A stretch of DNA of 49,352 nucleotides from Clostridia bacterium. GTDB taxonomy: Bacteria > Bacillota > Clostridia > UBA1381. Below are positions 31,415 to 39,061 of this stretch, piece by piece. Below the pieces are notes generated by a model. The model had not been told where the DNA came from, did no database searches, and was given only the letters and a program-made list of their open reading frames with translations. The stretch's first letter is position 1. Every line of letters starts with the position of its first letter. The translations under genes were made by a program, and so were the position numbers. The stretch spans positions 1-49,352 of the forward strand of contig JAFRDB010000139.1 in assembly GCA_017404065.1 (NCBI GenBank). The letters are read 5' to 3'.

Positions 31415-31600
31415 CTATGCCTTATAGTCCTCTATCGCCTCATAAGAGTCAGCTTCGAACTCGTCAAGAGCGATAGAGGGTATAAGTCCGGTCATTTCCG
31501 TGCTGCTGACCGCGTCACCGCCAAGCGCGCCGCTTTGCGCGGCGGACATGCCGAGAGCAATGATATCCTCGGTATCAGGTCTTTTTTTGTTTTTACCCAT
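31415..31600 (-). CDS. Small acidic hypothetical protein
   Basis: A 61-residue protein, with a basic start (MGKNKKRPDT) and an acidic end (LDEFEADSYEAIEDYKA), no signal peptide or membrane segment. No family recognised. A good GGGAGGTG sequence lies eight bases before the ATG, which argues that it is translated. That ribosome binding site is part of the right arm of the hairpin at 31607-31640, so it may be masked in RNA that reads through from proB. Confidence 0.6.
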   Translation of the reverse strand: MGKNKKRPDTEDIIALGMSAAQSGALGGDAVSSTEMTGLIPSIALDEFEADSYEAIEDYKA

Positions 31601-31606
31601 AAAAAC

Positions 31607-31640
31607 ACCTCCCGCCTTAGTATTTGCAATTGCGGGAGGT
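31607..31640. terminator. Bidirectional intrinsic terminator between proB and the small acidic gene
   Basis: ACCTCCCGC faces GCGGGAGGT (9 bp). It is followed by TTTTATT on the plus strand and by GTTTTT on the minus strand. On the minus strand it would end the proB transcript while containing the ribosome binding site of the 61-residue gene. Confidence 0.75.
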
Positions 31641-31656
31641 TTTATTCAATAACATA

Positions 31657-32427
31657 TCAATATGCTTTAAAAAGCGTTCCGACCTTTTTGCCGTCTATAA
31701 CGTCATAGAGTGACTCTATTTTCTTTCCGTTCAGTATTAGCATACTAATTCCCGCGCTGTTGGCGATCTCCGCGGCCTCAAGCTTTGTAACCATGCCGCC
31801 GGTGCCGAGCTTTGAGCCGGCGCCGCCCGCGCCCTTGCGCACCTTGCCGATATCCTCAACGCGCGATATGAGCCGTGCGTCAGGGTTCTCATGCGGGTCG
31901 CTGTCAAAAAGTCCGTCTATATCCGAGAAAAGAACGAGTATATCCGCGCCGATGAGCCGCGCGACAATAGCCGAAAGGCTGTCGTTATCGCCGAACTCTA
32001 TCTCCTCAACAGAAACGGTATCGTTTTCGTTCACTATCGGGATTATACCCATATCAAGAAGTGTGTTGAAGGTATCTGTCGTATGCTGCCGCCGCTTTTC
32101 TATATCCACATCCGACCGCGTCAAAAGTATTTGCGCCACCGTGTTGTGATATTCGGAAAACATCTTGTCATAGAGCGACATCAGCTCGCACTGTCCTATA
32201 GCCGCAAGCGACTGGTTGATCTTAGTGTCCTTAGGCCGTTCCTTTAGTCCCATCTTGCCTATGGCAACGCCGATCGCGCCGGAGGATACGAGTACCACCT
32301 CATAGCCGCTGTTACGCAGATCGCTCAGAACTCTTGCAAGCGTGTCTATCTGTCTCAGGTTTATTTTGCCGGTCTCATGTGTGAGTGTCGATGTCCCGAC
32401 CTTCACAACAAGCCTTTTGTTTTTCAT
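31657..32427 (-). CDS. proB: Glutamate 5-kinase (short form without PUA domain)
   Basis: A 256-residue amino-acid kinase catalysing the ATP-dependent phosphorylation of glutamate, the first step of proline synthesis. Motifs: LVVKVGTSTLTHETG (ATP site), VLVSSGAIGVAIGKMGL (glutamate site), PIVNENDTVSVEEIEFGDND (about 145-165) and GSKLGTGGMVTKLEAAEIA near residue 212. The C-terminal PUA domain of the 370-residue form is lacking; single-domain forms are known. No proA lies next to it, which is unusual. I chose ATG 32427, preceded by AGGAG at 11 bases; the GTG four codons earlier lies in that AGGAG. On the plus strand the gap to the ParB-like gene contains no clear promoter. Confidence 0.93.
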   Translation of the reverse strand: MKNKRLVVKVGTSTLTHETGKINLRQIDTLARVLSDLRNSGYEVVLVSSGAIGVAIGKMGLKERPKDTKINQSLAAIGQCELMSLYDKMFSEYHNTVAQILLTRSDVDIEKRRQHTTDTFNTLLDMGIIPIVNENDTVSVEEIEFGDNDSLSAIVARLIGADILVLFSDIDGLFDSDPHENPDARLISRVEDIGKVRKGAGGAGSKLGTGGMVTKLEAAEIANSAGISMLILNGKKIESLYDVIDGKKVGTLFKAY

Positions 32428-32492
32428 AGTATTTTTCACTCCTGTTTTAAACTAAGGGTTATTATACTACAAAAGCGCGGCTTTGTAAAGAG

Positions 32493-33257
32493 TCAATTAC
32501 GAACAATTATCAAAAATTCCTGGCAGCCGTCCTTTGCCGTTTCGGTAAGCTCGGCGTCTATTCCGCTGCGGCGGATAAGCCCCACGGCATTATTGAGGGT
32601 GTTCCTGAGAAGCTTGATATCCTTGATCCGGTTAATATGGATCTTCGGCTCGCTGCCGGCGCTTATAAGACCGTTTATATAATCGATCGAGTCCGACTCG
32701 CTTAGCGAGTTCTCGCATATCTGCTGGACCGCTTCAAGCTGTCTGGTATGGTCGCGAAGCTTTACAAGCGCGGCAGCCTGGCGCTCGGTGAGACCGAAGC
32801 TGCGTATGTACTTACGTACTATCGGATCAAGCTTCATCAGTCTTATGCGTTCCTTTACATCGTAGGGTCTGTCGCCGACACGTCTTGAAAGGTCGTAGCT
32901 CGTATAGCCCTTATCCTTTACAAGGTATTTGTAGCTTTCTGCTATCTCAAGAAAGGACAGATCCTCGCGCTGAAGGTTTTCAAGCAGGGACAGGATCGCG
33001 CAGTCCGAGTGCGGCGCGTCTATTATAATACAGGGAATGACCTTCAGTCCCGCCTTATATGCGGCGCGGTAACGACGCTCGCCGGAGATCAGCTCATACT
33101 TCCCGTCACCTGCTTCGCGCACCGTGATGGGGCTTAGCACGCCGTATCGCTCAATCGATGCGGTAAGCGCGTCCATGGCCTCGGGGTCGAAATATTTACG
33201 CGGCTGGTCGGGATTCGGATATATTTTCTTTAACGGAATGTTTTTTATTTCGTTCAT
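32493..33257 (-). CDS. ParB/Noc-family DNA-binding protein
   Basis: A 254-residue protein. The N-terminal nuclease-like/CTP-binding domain shows IPLKKIYPNPDQPRKYF, then ITVREAGDGKYELISGERRY plus RAAYKAG (box GERRxRA), followed by the NLQREDLSFLEIAESYKYL segment and a helix-turn-helix (YDLSRRVGDRPYDVKERIRLM). This order is that of ParB, Noc and Spo0J, which load onto parS/NBS sites and help segregate or protect the nucleoid. The start at 33257 has GGAGGACAAACGC upstream; the 84 codons before it read through hairpin-rich RNA and are rejected. Position near rsmG is like that of noc in Bacillus; no parA/soj partner is next to it. Confidence 0.9.
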   Translation of the reverse strand: MNEIKNIPLKKIYPNPDQPRKYFDPEAMDALTASIERYGVLSPITVREAGDGKYELISGERRYRAAYKAGLKVIPCIIIDAPHSDCAILSLLENLQREDLSFLEIAESYKYLVKDKGYTSYDLSRRVGDRPYDVKERIRLMKLDPIVRKYIRSFGLTERQAAALVKLRDHTRQLEAVQQICENSLSESDSIDYINGLISAGSEPKIHINRIKDIKLLRNTLNNAVGLIRRSGIDAELTETAKDGCQEFLIIVRN

Positions 33258-33269
33258 GCGTTTGTCCTC

Positions 33270-33615
33270 CTGTAATTTAACAGGGGCTGTAAAAAACACG
33301 TTTCTACAGCCCCTACACCGTAATGCTATCATACCGATCGACAGCATTACGCCGTTTGGGTCTGTACCGCAGCGGTACAGCCTCGGTGGTGGAAGGTGTA
33401 AGACAATGAATACCTTGGTATCCGATTTATCAACACTGACGACGCGACAGTATTGACAGGTTGGGCAATGCTGTAAGCTTGAGCGCATACGGCTCGTCTG
33501 CCGCCGCAAGCGGTTTCAGACGAGCAGATGCAGCATACGTTAGCTTGTGAGCATTACCGGTTGGGGGTGACGCAGGATCGCGGTCTGCGCCTGTATCTGT
33601 TATGTCTGTCTTACA
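33270..33615 (-). ncRNA. Long hairpin-rich leader or unknown structured RNA upstream of the ParB-like gene
   Basis: Between the predicted transcription start (about 33615) and the ParB-like start lie about 340 bases packed with stems. On the minus strand, in order: GGTAATGCT...AGCATTGCC enclosing CTCGTCTG...CAGACGAG and CCGC-TT-GCGG; GTCAATACTG...CAGTGTTGAT; ATACC-AA-GGTAT; CTGTACCG-CT-GCGGTACAG; GTAATGCT...AGCATTAC; and GGGGCTGTA...TACAGCCCC just before the ribosome binding site. I see no match to RNase P, SRP, tmRNA or a riboswitch I know. It may be an unknown RNA, an attenuating leader, or a pile of mobile palindromes. Confidence 0.45.
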
Positions 33616-33621
33616 AGAACA

Positions 33622-33649
33622 ATTATAGCATAATTTATTCCGTTGTAAA
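33622..33649 (-). promoter_or_regulatory. Sigma-A promoter directed toward the ParB-like gene
   Basis: On the minus strand TTTACA (33649-33644), a 16-base spacer and TATAAT (33627-33622). The predicted start is near 33615, leaving a leader of about 360 bases. Confidence 0.75.
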
Positions 33650-33689
33650 GAAAAAGCGTTCGACATGAGCCGGCACGCTTTTTACGATA

Positions 33690-34415
33690 TTACTTTTTAA
33701 TTGCTTTTTCGATAGGTATCGATGTTGCTTTTCCGCCCTTTCTGGGGAAGGCTGTCGGCGTATGTCGCACTTTTTTTACAATTATTATCCTGTGTCTGAG
33801 GTCTGTTTCCGGTATTTCAACATCCTTGGCATCCTCTACGCTGCCGCCGAGGATCTCTATCGCTTCTCGCGCGTCGTCAAGCTCGCTCATAGCAAGCGGA
33901 CCCTTCAGCGCGAGGAAATAGCCGCCGGGCTTAACATAAGGCAGGCACCATTCGGAAAGAGTGCGCATACGTGCAACGGCGCGGGAGGTAACGGTGTCGT
34001 ATTTTTCTCTGTGATCCTTGTTATGTGCGGCATCCTCCGCGCGTGCGTGCACGAACTCTATACCGCCCGTAATACACATAGCTGCCGCCGCTTCCTTTAA
34101 AAATGCTATGCGCTTGTTAAGAGAATCCAGCAGCGTCAGTCTTATATCAGGCAGAGCGCATTTTATAACAAGCCCGGGAAATCCCGCCCCTGTGCCTATA
34201 TCGATGACCCGTCCGGTAACGTGCCTCGTAAGGATAGGTGTAAGGCTGTCAAGAAAATGCTTGGCAGCGACCTCGGCAGGGTCGGTTATCCTGGTAAGGT
34301 TCATTACCTTGTTCCGCTCTTTCAGTATATCATAGTAGCTTATAAGCTGCTGCGCCTGACGTTCGTCAAGCGGCACGCCAAGCTCCCTTGAGCCGCGAAG
34401 TATCAGTTCCTTCAA
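33690..34415 (-). CDS. rsmG: 16S rRNA (guanine527-N7)-methyltransferase
   Basis: A 241-residue SAM-dependent methyltransferase. It carries MNLTRITDPAEVAAKHFLDS (about 39-58), the SAM loop VIDIGTGAGFPGLVIKCALP (about 70-89), LLDSLNKRIAFLKEAA and VTSRAVARMRTLSEW followed by PYVKPGGYFLALKG. It methylates G527 of 16S rRNA; loss gives low-level streptomycin resistance. The start overlaps the tatD stop by four bases (ATGA), so the two are coupled. The order rsmG then ParB-like gene resembles the replication-origin region of many bacteria. The basic C-terminus (GGKATSIPIEKAIKK) is as in other members. Confidence 0.95.
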   Translation of the reverse strand: MKELILRGSRELGVPLDERQAQQLISYYDILKERNKVMNLTRITDPAEVAAKHFLDSLTPILTRHVTGRVIDIGTGAGFPGLVIKCALPDIRLTLLDSLNKRIAFLKEAAAAMCITGGIEFVHARAEDAAHNKDHREKYDTVTSRAVARMRTLSEWCLPYVKPGGYFLALKGPLAMSELDDAREAIEILGGSVEDAKDVEIPETDLRHRIIIVKKVRHTPTAFPRKGGKATSIPIEKAIKK

Positions 34416-35179
34416 ATCCCAAACAATCTCCTTCCGTTTTCTTCAGTAATGCGCTCTATCTCTTCTGCCGGCAAGCCTTTTATTTCAGCGAGAAGCTCAA
34501 TAACCTCCGGCAGATACAGCGAGCTGTTTCGCTTGCCGCGGTAGGGAACAGGCGCCATATACGGGCAGTCGGTTTCTATAAGCAGTCTATTGAGTGGAAC
34601 AGCTTCTGCTGCCATGCGCGGCTTTTTTGCGTTTTTAAAGGTAAGCGCGCCGCCGAAGCCGATGTACATATTAAGCTCGTCCGTTATCTCGCGAACCATC
34701 TCCGCGCTGCCGCTGTAGCAGTGAAACACGCCTCCGCATTCCCAGACCTTATGCTCGCGCAAAATCCGCATCGTATCGCCATGCGCCTCGCGGTCATGGA
34801 TAATGACCGGCAGCTTCAGCTCGCGGGCAAGGTCGACCTGCTCGCCCAGTATCCTCTGCTGCTCCGCTTTAGTCTCGGTAGTCCAGTAGTAATCGAGACC
34901 GATCTCGCCTATAGCTCTGATCTTCGGATGCGCGCTGCTTCTGCGGAGCCGGTCAAGGTAGTCGGCAGATAGCCCATCGACCTCCTCCGGATGTATGCCC
35001 ACCGCGCCGAATATGAACGGATACCTGTCGCAAAGCGCGATAATATCCGGTATCTCGTCAAGATTAGAGCAGGCGTTCATTATAAGTCCGACGCCGCCCT
35101 CGTTCATTTTGCTCAGAAGCTCGTCGCGGTCAGCGTCAAACTGCTCGCTGTTATAATGCGCGTGTGTGTCAAATATCAT
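34412..35179 (-). CDS. TatD-family metal-dependent DNase
   Basis: A 255-residue TIM-barrel hydrolase. Metal ligands: THAHY near the N-terminus, GEIGLDYYW (Glu, about residue 92), PVIIHDREA (His, about 128), FHCYSG (His, about 153) and ETDCPYMAPVPYRGKRNS (Asp, about 203). These are all the conserved positions of TatD/YcfH. Members are 3'-5' exonucleases or deoxyribonucleases with roles in DNA repair. It overlaps the cyclo-ligase gene upstream by 11 bases and rsmG downstream by four, in a compact minus-strand operon. I use TatD-family rather than a symbol because of several paralogous families in one genome. Confidence 0.92.
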   Translation of the reverse strand: MIFDTHAHYNSEQFDADRDELLSKMNEGGVGLIMNACSNLDEIPDIIALCDRYPFIFGAVGIHPEEVDGLSADYLDRLRRSSAHPKIRAIGEIGLDYYWTTETKAEQQRILGEQVDLARELKLPVIIHDREAHGDTMRILREHKVWECGGVFHCYSGSAEMVREITDELNMYIGFGGALTFKNAKKPRMAAEAVPLNRLLIETDCPYMAPVPYRGKRNSSLYLPEVIELLAEIKGLPAEEIERITEENGRRLFGI

Positions 35180-35717
35180 AAGCTGTCCTTTCTGTTACAA
35201 TTACATCCATCGGTATGTCGTGCGTGTCGCGCGGCAGTCTGTCATAGACCTGAAAATCATAGCACAAGCCTATTTTAAGACCCTTGAAGCCTTCCAGAAA
35301 TCTGTCGTAATATCCCGCGCCAAAGCCTATGCGTGTCCCGTCACGGTCAAAGGCAATGCCGGGTATTACCGCCGCGTCTATCTCATCGGACGCAACTGTG
35401 ATCCTGCTTTTCGGCTCCGGTATGCCCATTGCACCGCTGATAAGCTCCTGTCTGCCGGTGTAAAGCACAGGCGTTATAGTGTTTGACACTGTATCCGTTA
35501 CCGGCACCGCTACGCGCTTGCCGTAGGATATAAGCCGCTCTATAAGCTCTCCGGTGCGAGGCTCATTAAATGCTGCCATGTAGCAGAAAACGGTATCGGC
35601 GTTTTCAAGATACGGCAGTAAAAGCGTCAGCGCCGCCTCGCTCTTTGTTACTATCTCATTATGCGTAAGAGAACGCCGCCGCGCTTTTGCGGCGGCGCGT
35701 ATTTCGTTCTTAGTCAT
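35169..35717 (-). CDS. 5-formyltetrahydrofolate cyclo-ligase
   Basis: A 182-residue protein that converts 5-formyl-THF to 5,10-methenyl-THF with ATP. The N-terminal helix carries the basic pattern KNEIRAAAKARRRSLT. The C-terminal signature IPGIAFDRDGTRIGFGAGYY followed by DRF holds the phosphate loop, and ICYDFQVYDRLPRDTHDIPM the end of the active site with the usual V/P-x-D-x-P ending (DVIVT). Length matches the family. The start overlaps the DJ-1-like gene stop by eight bases. Part of the minus-strand run from 38853 to 33690. Cyclo-ligases deal with an inhibitor of one-carbon metabolism. Confidence 0.92.
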   Translation of the reverse strand: MTKNEIRAAAKARRRSLTHNEIVTKSEAALTLLLPYLENADTVFCYMAAFNEPRTGELIERLISYGKRVAVPVTDTVSNTITPVLYTGRQELISGAMGIPEPKSRITVASDEIDAAVIPGIAFDRDGTRIGFGAGYYDRFLEGFKGLKIGLCYDFQVYDRLPRDTHDIPMDVIVTERTAYDI

Positions 35718-36252
35718 TGTACTGCATGACCTCGCGCAGCTCGTCCGCGGTCTTGCTGCCCTTTAAGAGCCTGACAAGCTCAAAACCAAAGTCCGCTGCC
35801 GCGCCGGGACCTCTGCCCGTTATTATCTTACCGTCCGAAACAGCCTTCGCGCCGGTCATCTCGGCACCATAGCAGTATTTTTCAAAGCCCGGATAGCAGG
35901 TCGCCTTCTTACCCGTAAGAATCTGCTTTTTGCCCGGTATCGACGGCGCGGCGCAGATAGCGGCAAGATACCTGCCGTTAACGTGCGCGAAGTTCATAAG
36001 CGCGTGTACCTCATTTGACGCGTCAAGCAAAGTATGTCCGCCGCCGCCCGGCAGCATTAAAAGCTCCATTGCGTTCGGGTCACAGTCGGAGACCATAATA
36101 TCCGCTTCGACCTTTATTCCGTGCGCGCCTGTAACTGTCCTTGACGGCATAATAGACACGGTCTTAACGTCAATACCGGCGCGGCGCATTATATCCACCG
36201 GCTCGATCGCCTCTATTTCCTCAAAGCCGTCTGCTAAAATAACGTATACCAT
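35710..36252 (-). CDS. DJ-1/PfpI family protein (YajL-like)
   Basis: A 180-residue protein of the DJ-1 fold. The nucleophile elbow ends in cysteine 100 in YLAAICAAPSI; the acidic partner is in DGFEEIEAIEPVDIMRRAG (about 8-26) and a glycine-rich loop MLPGGGGHTLL precedes it. The end GRGPGAAADFGFELVRLL is typical. Members are glyoxalases, deglycases or redox chaperones; the exact function is debated and cannot be told here. It lies 13 bases after the histidine-kinase gene in direction of transcription, is followed by an eight-base overlap, and has GGAGG before the ATG. Confidence 0.92.
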   Translation of the reverse strand: MVYVILADGFEEIEAIEPVDIMRRAGIDVKTVSIMPSRTVTGAHGIKVEADIMVSDCDPNAMELLMLPGGGGHTLLDASNEVHALMNFAHVNGRYLAAICAAPSIPGKKQILTGKKATCYPGFEKYCYGAEMTGAKAVSDGKIITGRGPGAAADFGFELVRLLKGSKTADELREVMQYND

Positions 36253-36265
36253 ACTGATTTCCTCC

Positions 36266-37492
36266 TTATAAGATCACTGTAAATACTATCCGGTTGCCTG
36301 CGCGTTCAACCGTTATCTTGCCCTTGTGCTCCTTAACTATCGTCTGCGCGACAGAAAGGCCTATGCCGTAGCCTCCGGTCTCTCTTGCGCGTGAGCCGTC
36401 CGAGCGGTAAAAGCGCTCAAAGAAGCGGGTCGGATCCTCGCTTGCGGGAATGTCGGTATCATTTTCGACCACAAGCTTTGCGGTCTTGAGCGTGCCCATA
36501 CCCATGTGTGACAGAGCGATTATGATCTCGCCGCCCTCCGGCGCGTACTTGATAGCGTTGTCAACAAGGATCGACACAAGAGTGCTGATCGCCTGCTGAT
36601 TGCCCTTATACTCAATTGATGGGATTATGTCATAATGCATAATTATGTTTTTCTGATCCGCAAGCGCTTTAAACGGCTGCGCCACCTCGTTAACCGTGCC
36701 GCTCAGTGAGAATTTCACAGGCTGCTCCTCAGCTATCTCGCCGCTCTTGGCAAGCTGCAAAAGTCCCTTTATAAGTCCGTCAAGCCTGACTGTCTGGTTC
36801 TTGATGCTTTCTATCCACTCGTTTGTGCCGCCGCACATTTCAAGTACCTCCGCATTGGTGCGGATTATCGCGAGCGGCGTTTTCAGCTCATGTCCGGCAT
36901 CGGTGATAAATTGCTTCTGCTTTTCCTGATTGATTATGAACGGCTGCAAAATGCGGCCTGATGCAACAATTATAATAACAAGCACAAATACAAGTCCCGC
37001 TATGCCTGTAAGTGTGGAAGCGGCGGTAAAAATGCCGAGAGCCTCGCGGTCGGGGGAGAGGTCAAGGAAAGATATCATCTTCCCGTGAGGTGTATAGTGG
37101 ACAAGATAGCGGTATTCATCTATCGTCCCGTATGTGTTGTCCTTCAGATCCTTTGTTTTTTCAAAGAAGGAATCGATCTCATCATCATCTACGGAAGCGA
37201 TATTTCCGAGCATCTTTTCGGTTATATTCCCGTCGCTGTCGGCTTTTATCACAAAATAGCGCGTACGATACGGAAGCTCGCTGTCGACCGCAAAGCTTAC
37301 TCTGTTGCCGATCTCGTCCGCGTTGCTCGGCAGCGTGCCGTTCCACTCGCTTATGATGCTTAGCATATCATCGGCGCGGCCGATGATCCAAACGGAGCTG
37401 AGCATGTTTATAGTGAATATTATCGCGAATATAACAAAGGATACGGCAAGCATCGTAACGCCTATTATCCTGAGTCTCAGTGTCCGTACCAT
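36266..37492 (-). CDS. Sensor histidine kinase
   Basis: A 408-residue membrane kinase. Two transmembrane helices (about 8-32 and 157-180) enclose a sensor domain of roughly 125 residues outside the cell; I see no HAMP consensus of normal length. The HisKA domain has FITDAGHELKTPLAIIRTNA with the phospho-accepting His at residue 201. The ATPase has the N box ILVDNAIKYAPEGGEI (about 310), then FFERFYRSDGSRARETGGYG with IGLSVAQTIVKEHKG. The signal is unknown. GGAGG before the ATG; it follows the response regulator by 18 bases. Its N box and G boxes are complete, so it is probably active. Confidence 0.92.
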   Translation of the reverse strand: MVRTLRLRIIGVTMLAVSFVIFAIIFTINMLSSVWIIGRADDMLSIISEWNGTLPSNADEIGNRVSFAVDSELPYRTRYFVIKADSDGNITEKMLGNIASVDDDEIDSFFEKTKDLKDNTYGTIDEYRYLVHYTPHGKMISFLDLSPDREALGIFTAASTLTGIAGLVFVLVIIIVASGRILQPFIINQEKQKQFITDAGHELKTPLAIIRTNAEVLEMCGGTNEWIESIKNQTVRLDGLIKGLLQLAKSGEIAEEQPVKFSLSGTVNEVAQPFKALADQKNIIMHYDIIPSIEYKGNQQAISTLVSILVDNAIKYAPEGGEIIIALSHMGMGTLKTAKLVVENDTDIPASEDPTRFFERFYRSDGSRARETGGYGIGLSVAQTIVKEHKGKITVERAGNRIVFTVIL

Positions 37493-37510
37493 ATTGCTTT
37501 TCGCCTCCTG

Positions 37511-38185
37511 TTATTCGATAACGAGCATATACTTGTTATCATCTGTAGTCTTGATCTTTAGATTTGCGTTTATCGCAGCAAGCTTTGTCCTAAGATATGA
37601 AATGTGCAGAAAAACAGCTCCGTCGTGGCTGGCTTCACCGTCATCAAAGAGACGGTCGAGAAAATACTGCTCGTCTAAAGGCGTGCCGCGCCTTGTGATG
37701 AGCAGCTCAAGCATTCTCGCCTCGCGCGGGCCGAGCCTGAAGGATGATGTCGTTGTTTTTATTTCAAGTGTTTCCGTATTAAAGGTCACGTTGCCGCAGC
37801 TTAGCTGCTCCGGCTTCTTATCTCCGGCACGCCTGAGCAGAGCGCGGATGCGCGCGAGAAGCTCACCGGTGTTAAAGGGCTTGGTAAGATAATCGTCCGC
37901 GCCCGCGTCAAGCCCCGAGATCCTGTCAGAGAACTCTGCCTTTGCCGTAAGCAGGATAACAGGCGTGTCAACATTGTTTTTCCTGAGAGCTGCGACCGCG
38001 TCAACTCCGCTCATCTTCGGCATCATTATATCGAATACAAGCGCGTCATAGTTGTTCTCCATTGCTGTCTTGTACGCCGCTTCTCCGTCGTGGACGCAGT
38101 CCACCTCGTAGTTGTTGAATTTTAGGATCGCGCTTACCGCGCGGGCAAGCTCGACCTCGTCATCGGCTAAAAGTATTTTTGCCAT
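37511..38185 (-). CDS. OmpR/PhoB-family response regulator
   Basis: A 224-residue regulator. The receiver (1-118) has LLADDEVE (acidic pair), the phosphorylation Asp52 in LVFDIMMPKMSG, a Thr in LLTAKAEF and the Lys in YLTKPFNTGELLARIRAL. The C-terminal winged helix (about 130-222) shows FRLGPREARMLELLITRRG and HISYLRTKL. It would be phosphorylated by the kinase encoded immediately downstream; targets are unknown. It lies 14 bases after the alarmone synthetase gene, and the three probably share the promoter at 38889-38917. Confidence 0.93.
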   Translation of the reverse strand: MAKILLADDEVELARAVSAILKFNNYEVDCVHDGEAAYKTAMENNYDALVFDIMMPKMSGVDAVAALRKNNVDTPVILLTAKAEFSDRISGLDAGADDYLTKPFNTGELLARIRALLRRAGDKKPEQLSCGNVTFNTETLEIKTTTSSFRLGPREARMLELLITRRGTPLDEQYFLDRLFDDGEASHDGAVFLHISYLRTKLAAINANLKIKTTDDNKYMLVIE

Positions 38186-38199
38186 ATCAGGGACTCTCC

Positions 38200-38853
38200 T
38201 TATGTATTTTTAGTTTCGTGATCTTCACCGGTAATAGCCTTGATCATGTCGCGGATAGTGATAAAATTCATCTCGATAGACGCGACCTCATCCGCGCAGC
38301 GTTTCAGCTCGGACGCGACAATAGCCTGGTTCGGCACATCATGCTTATAGCGTATCTTGTGCTCAAGGCTTGCCCAGAAGTCCATTGAAAGCGTGCGTAT
38401 CTGTATCTCGGTAAAGACCTGCTTATATTCATCGCCTATGTATATAGGCAGCTTGACTATCATGTGGTAGCTGCGATAGCCGCTCGGCTTGGGGTGCTTT
38501 ATGTAGTCCTTTTCCTCTATGACCTCTATATCGTCATGTGACCGCAGTATTCGCGCCACCTCGTAAACATCGTCGACATAAGTACATATAACCCTTGCGC
38601 CGGCAGTGTCATAGATGTTCCCGTTTATGCTTTCTACCACCGGCTCAAGTCCGTGCAGCGTCAGCTTGGCTATCATGCTGTCTGCCGATTTGATCCTCGT
38701 CTTGATGTTCTCTATCGGATCTCTTCCTTTTTTGTTAAGCAGATATTTCCTGATAATATCAAGCCGCGATACAAGCTCGATCAGCGCGCTTTCATAATAC
38801 AGCATATTTGAGCCGTAGAATTCGAGATCGTTCTTATTCATATTTATGACCAT
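38200..38853 (-). CDS. Small alarmone synthetase (RelQ/YjbM-like)
   Basis: About 217 residues, the size of RelQ/RelP enzymes which make (p)ppGpp from GTP/GDP and ATP. The synthetase core shows DTAGARVICTYVDDVYEVAR, then DYIKHPKPSGYRSYHMIVKL, then TEIQIRTLSMDFWASLEHKI. There is no HD hydrolase or regulatory domain. The start is uncertain: AAAGGAG is followed after three bases by ATG 38853 and after fifteen by ATG 38841; a TTG at 38868 would lie within the ribosome binding site region. It is the first gene of the minus-strand unit with the two-component system. Wall stress often induces such enzymes in Firmicutes, so shared control with the sensor is plausible. Confidence 0.9.
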   Translation of the reverse strand: MVINMNKNDLEFYGSNMLYYESALIELVSRLDIIRKYLLNKKGRDPIENIKTRIKSADSMIAKLTLHGLEPVVESINGNIYDTAGARVICTYVDDVYEVARILRSHDDIEVIEEKDYIKHPKPSGYRSYHMIVKLPIYIGDEYKQVFTEIQIRTLSMDFWASLEHKIRYKHDVPNQAIVASELKRCADEVASIEMNFITIRDMIKAITGEDHETKNT

Positions 38854-38888
38854 TAACTCCTTTCCCAAAACTTTGGTTTGATATTATA

Positions 38889-38917
38889 ATTATATCATAA
38901 TCTGCGCGATTTGTCAT
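38889..38917 (-). promoter_or_regulatory. Promoter of the alarmone synthetase / two-component unit
   Basis: Minus strand: ATGACA (38917-38912), a 17-base spacer, TATAAT (38894-38889). A second overlapping TATAAT begins six bases downstream. Confidence 0.7.
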
Positions 38918-39000
38918 CATATCAGGCAGTAATTTAATATAAATGTAACAAATCATTCAATAATTCAACAAGATGATCGTAGGCGCGGCAGAATTTATGC

Positions 39001-39029
39001 TTGACTAAAATCGCATTTTGTGCTACAAT
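39001..39029 (+). promoter_or_regulatory. Promoter of the ATP synthase operon
   Basis: TTGACT (39001-39006), a 17-base spacer, TACAAT (39024-39029), then GGAGAGGGAGGG before the atpB start. It diverges from the promoter at 38889-38917, with about 84 bases between the two -35 boxes. Confidence 0.8.
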
Positions 39030-39061
39030 CAAGAGGATGAAGAAGGAGAGGGAGGGATCGT

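Noticed and set aside
33258..33509. 84-residue N-terminal extension of the ParB-like protein
   Set aside because: The residues are translated from hairpins of the leader, and a strong GGAGG stands before the internal ATG 33257.
33270..33615. 6S RNA, RNase P RNA, SRP RNA or tmRNA in the leader region
   Set aside because: None of the conserved cores I know (such as GAGGAAAGTCC for RNase P or the GGAAGGAAGCAGCC part of SRP RNA) is present. Kept only as an unknown structured RNA.
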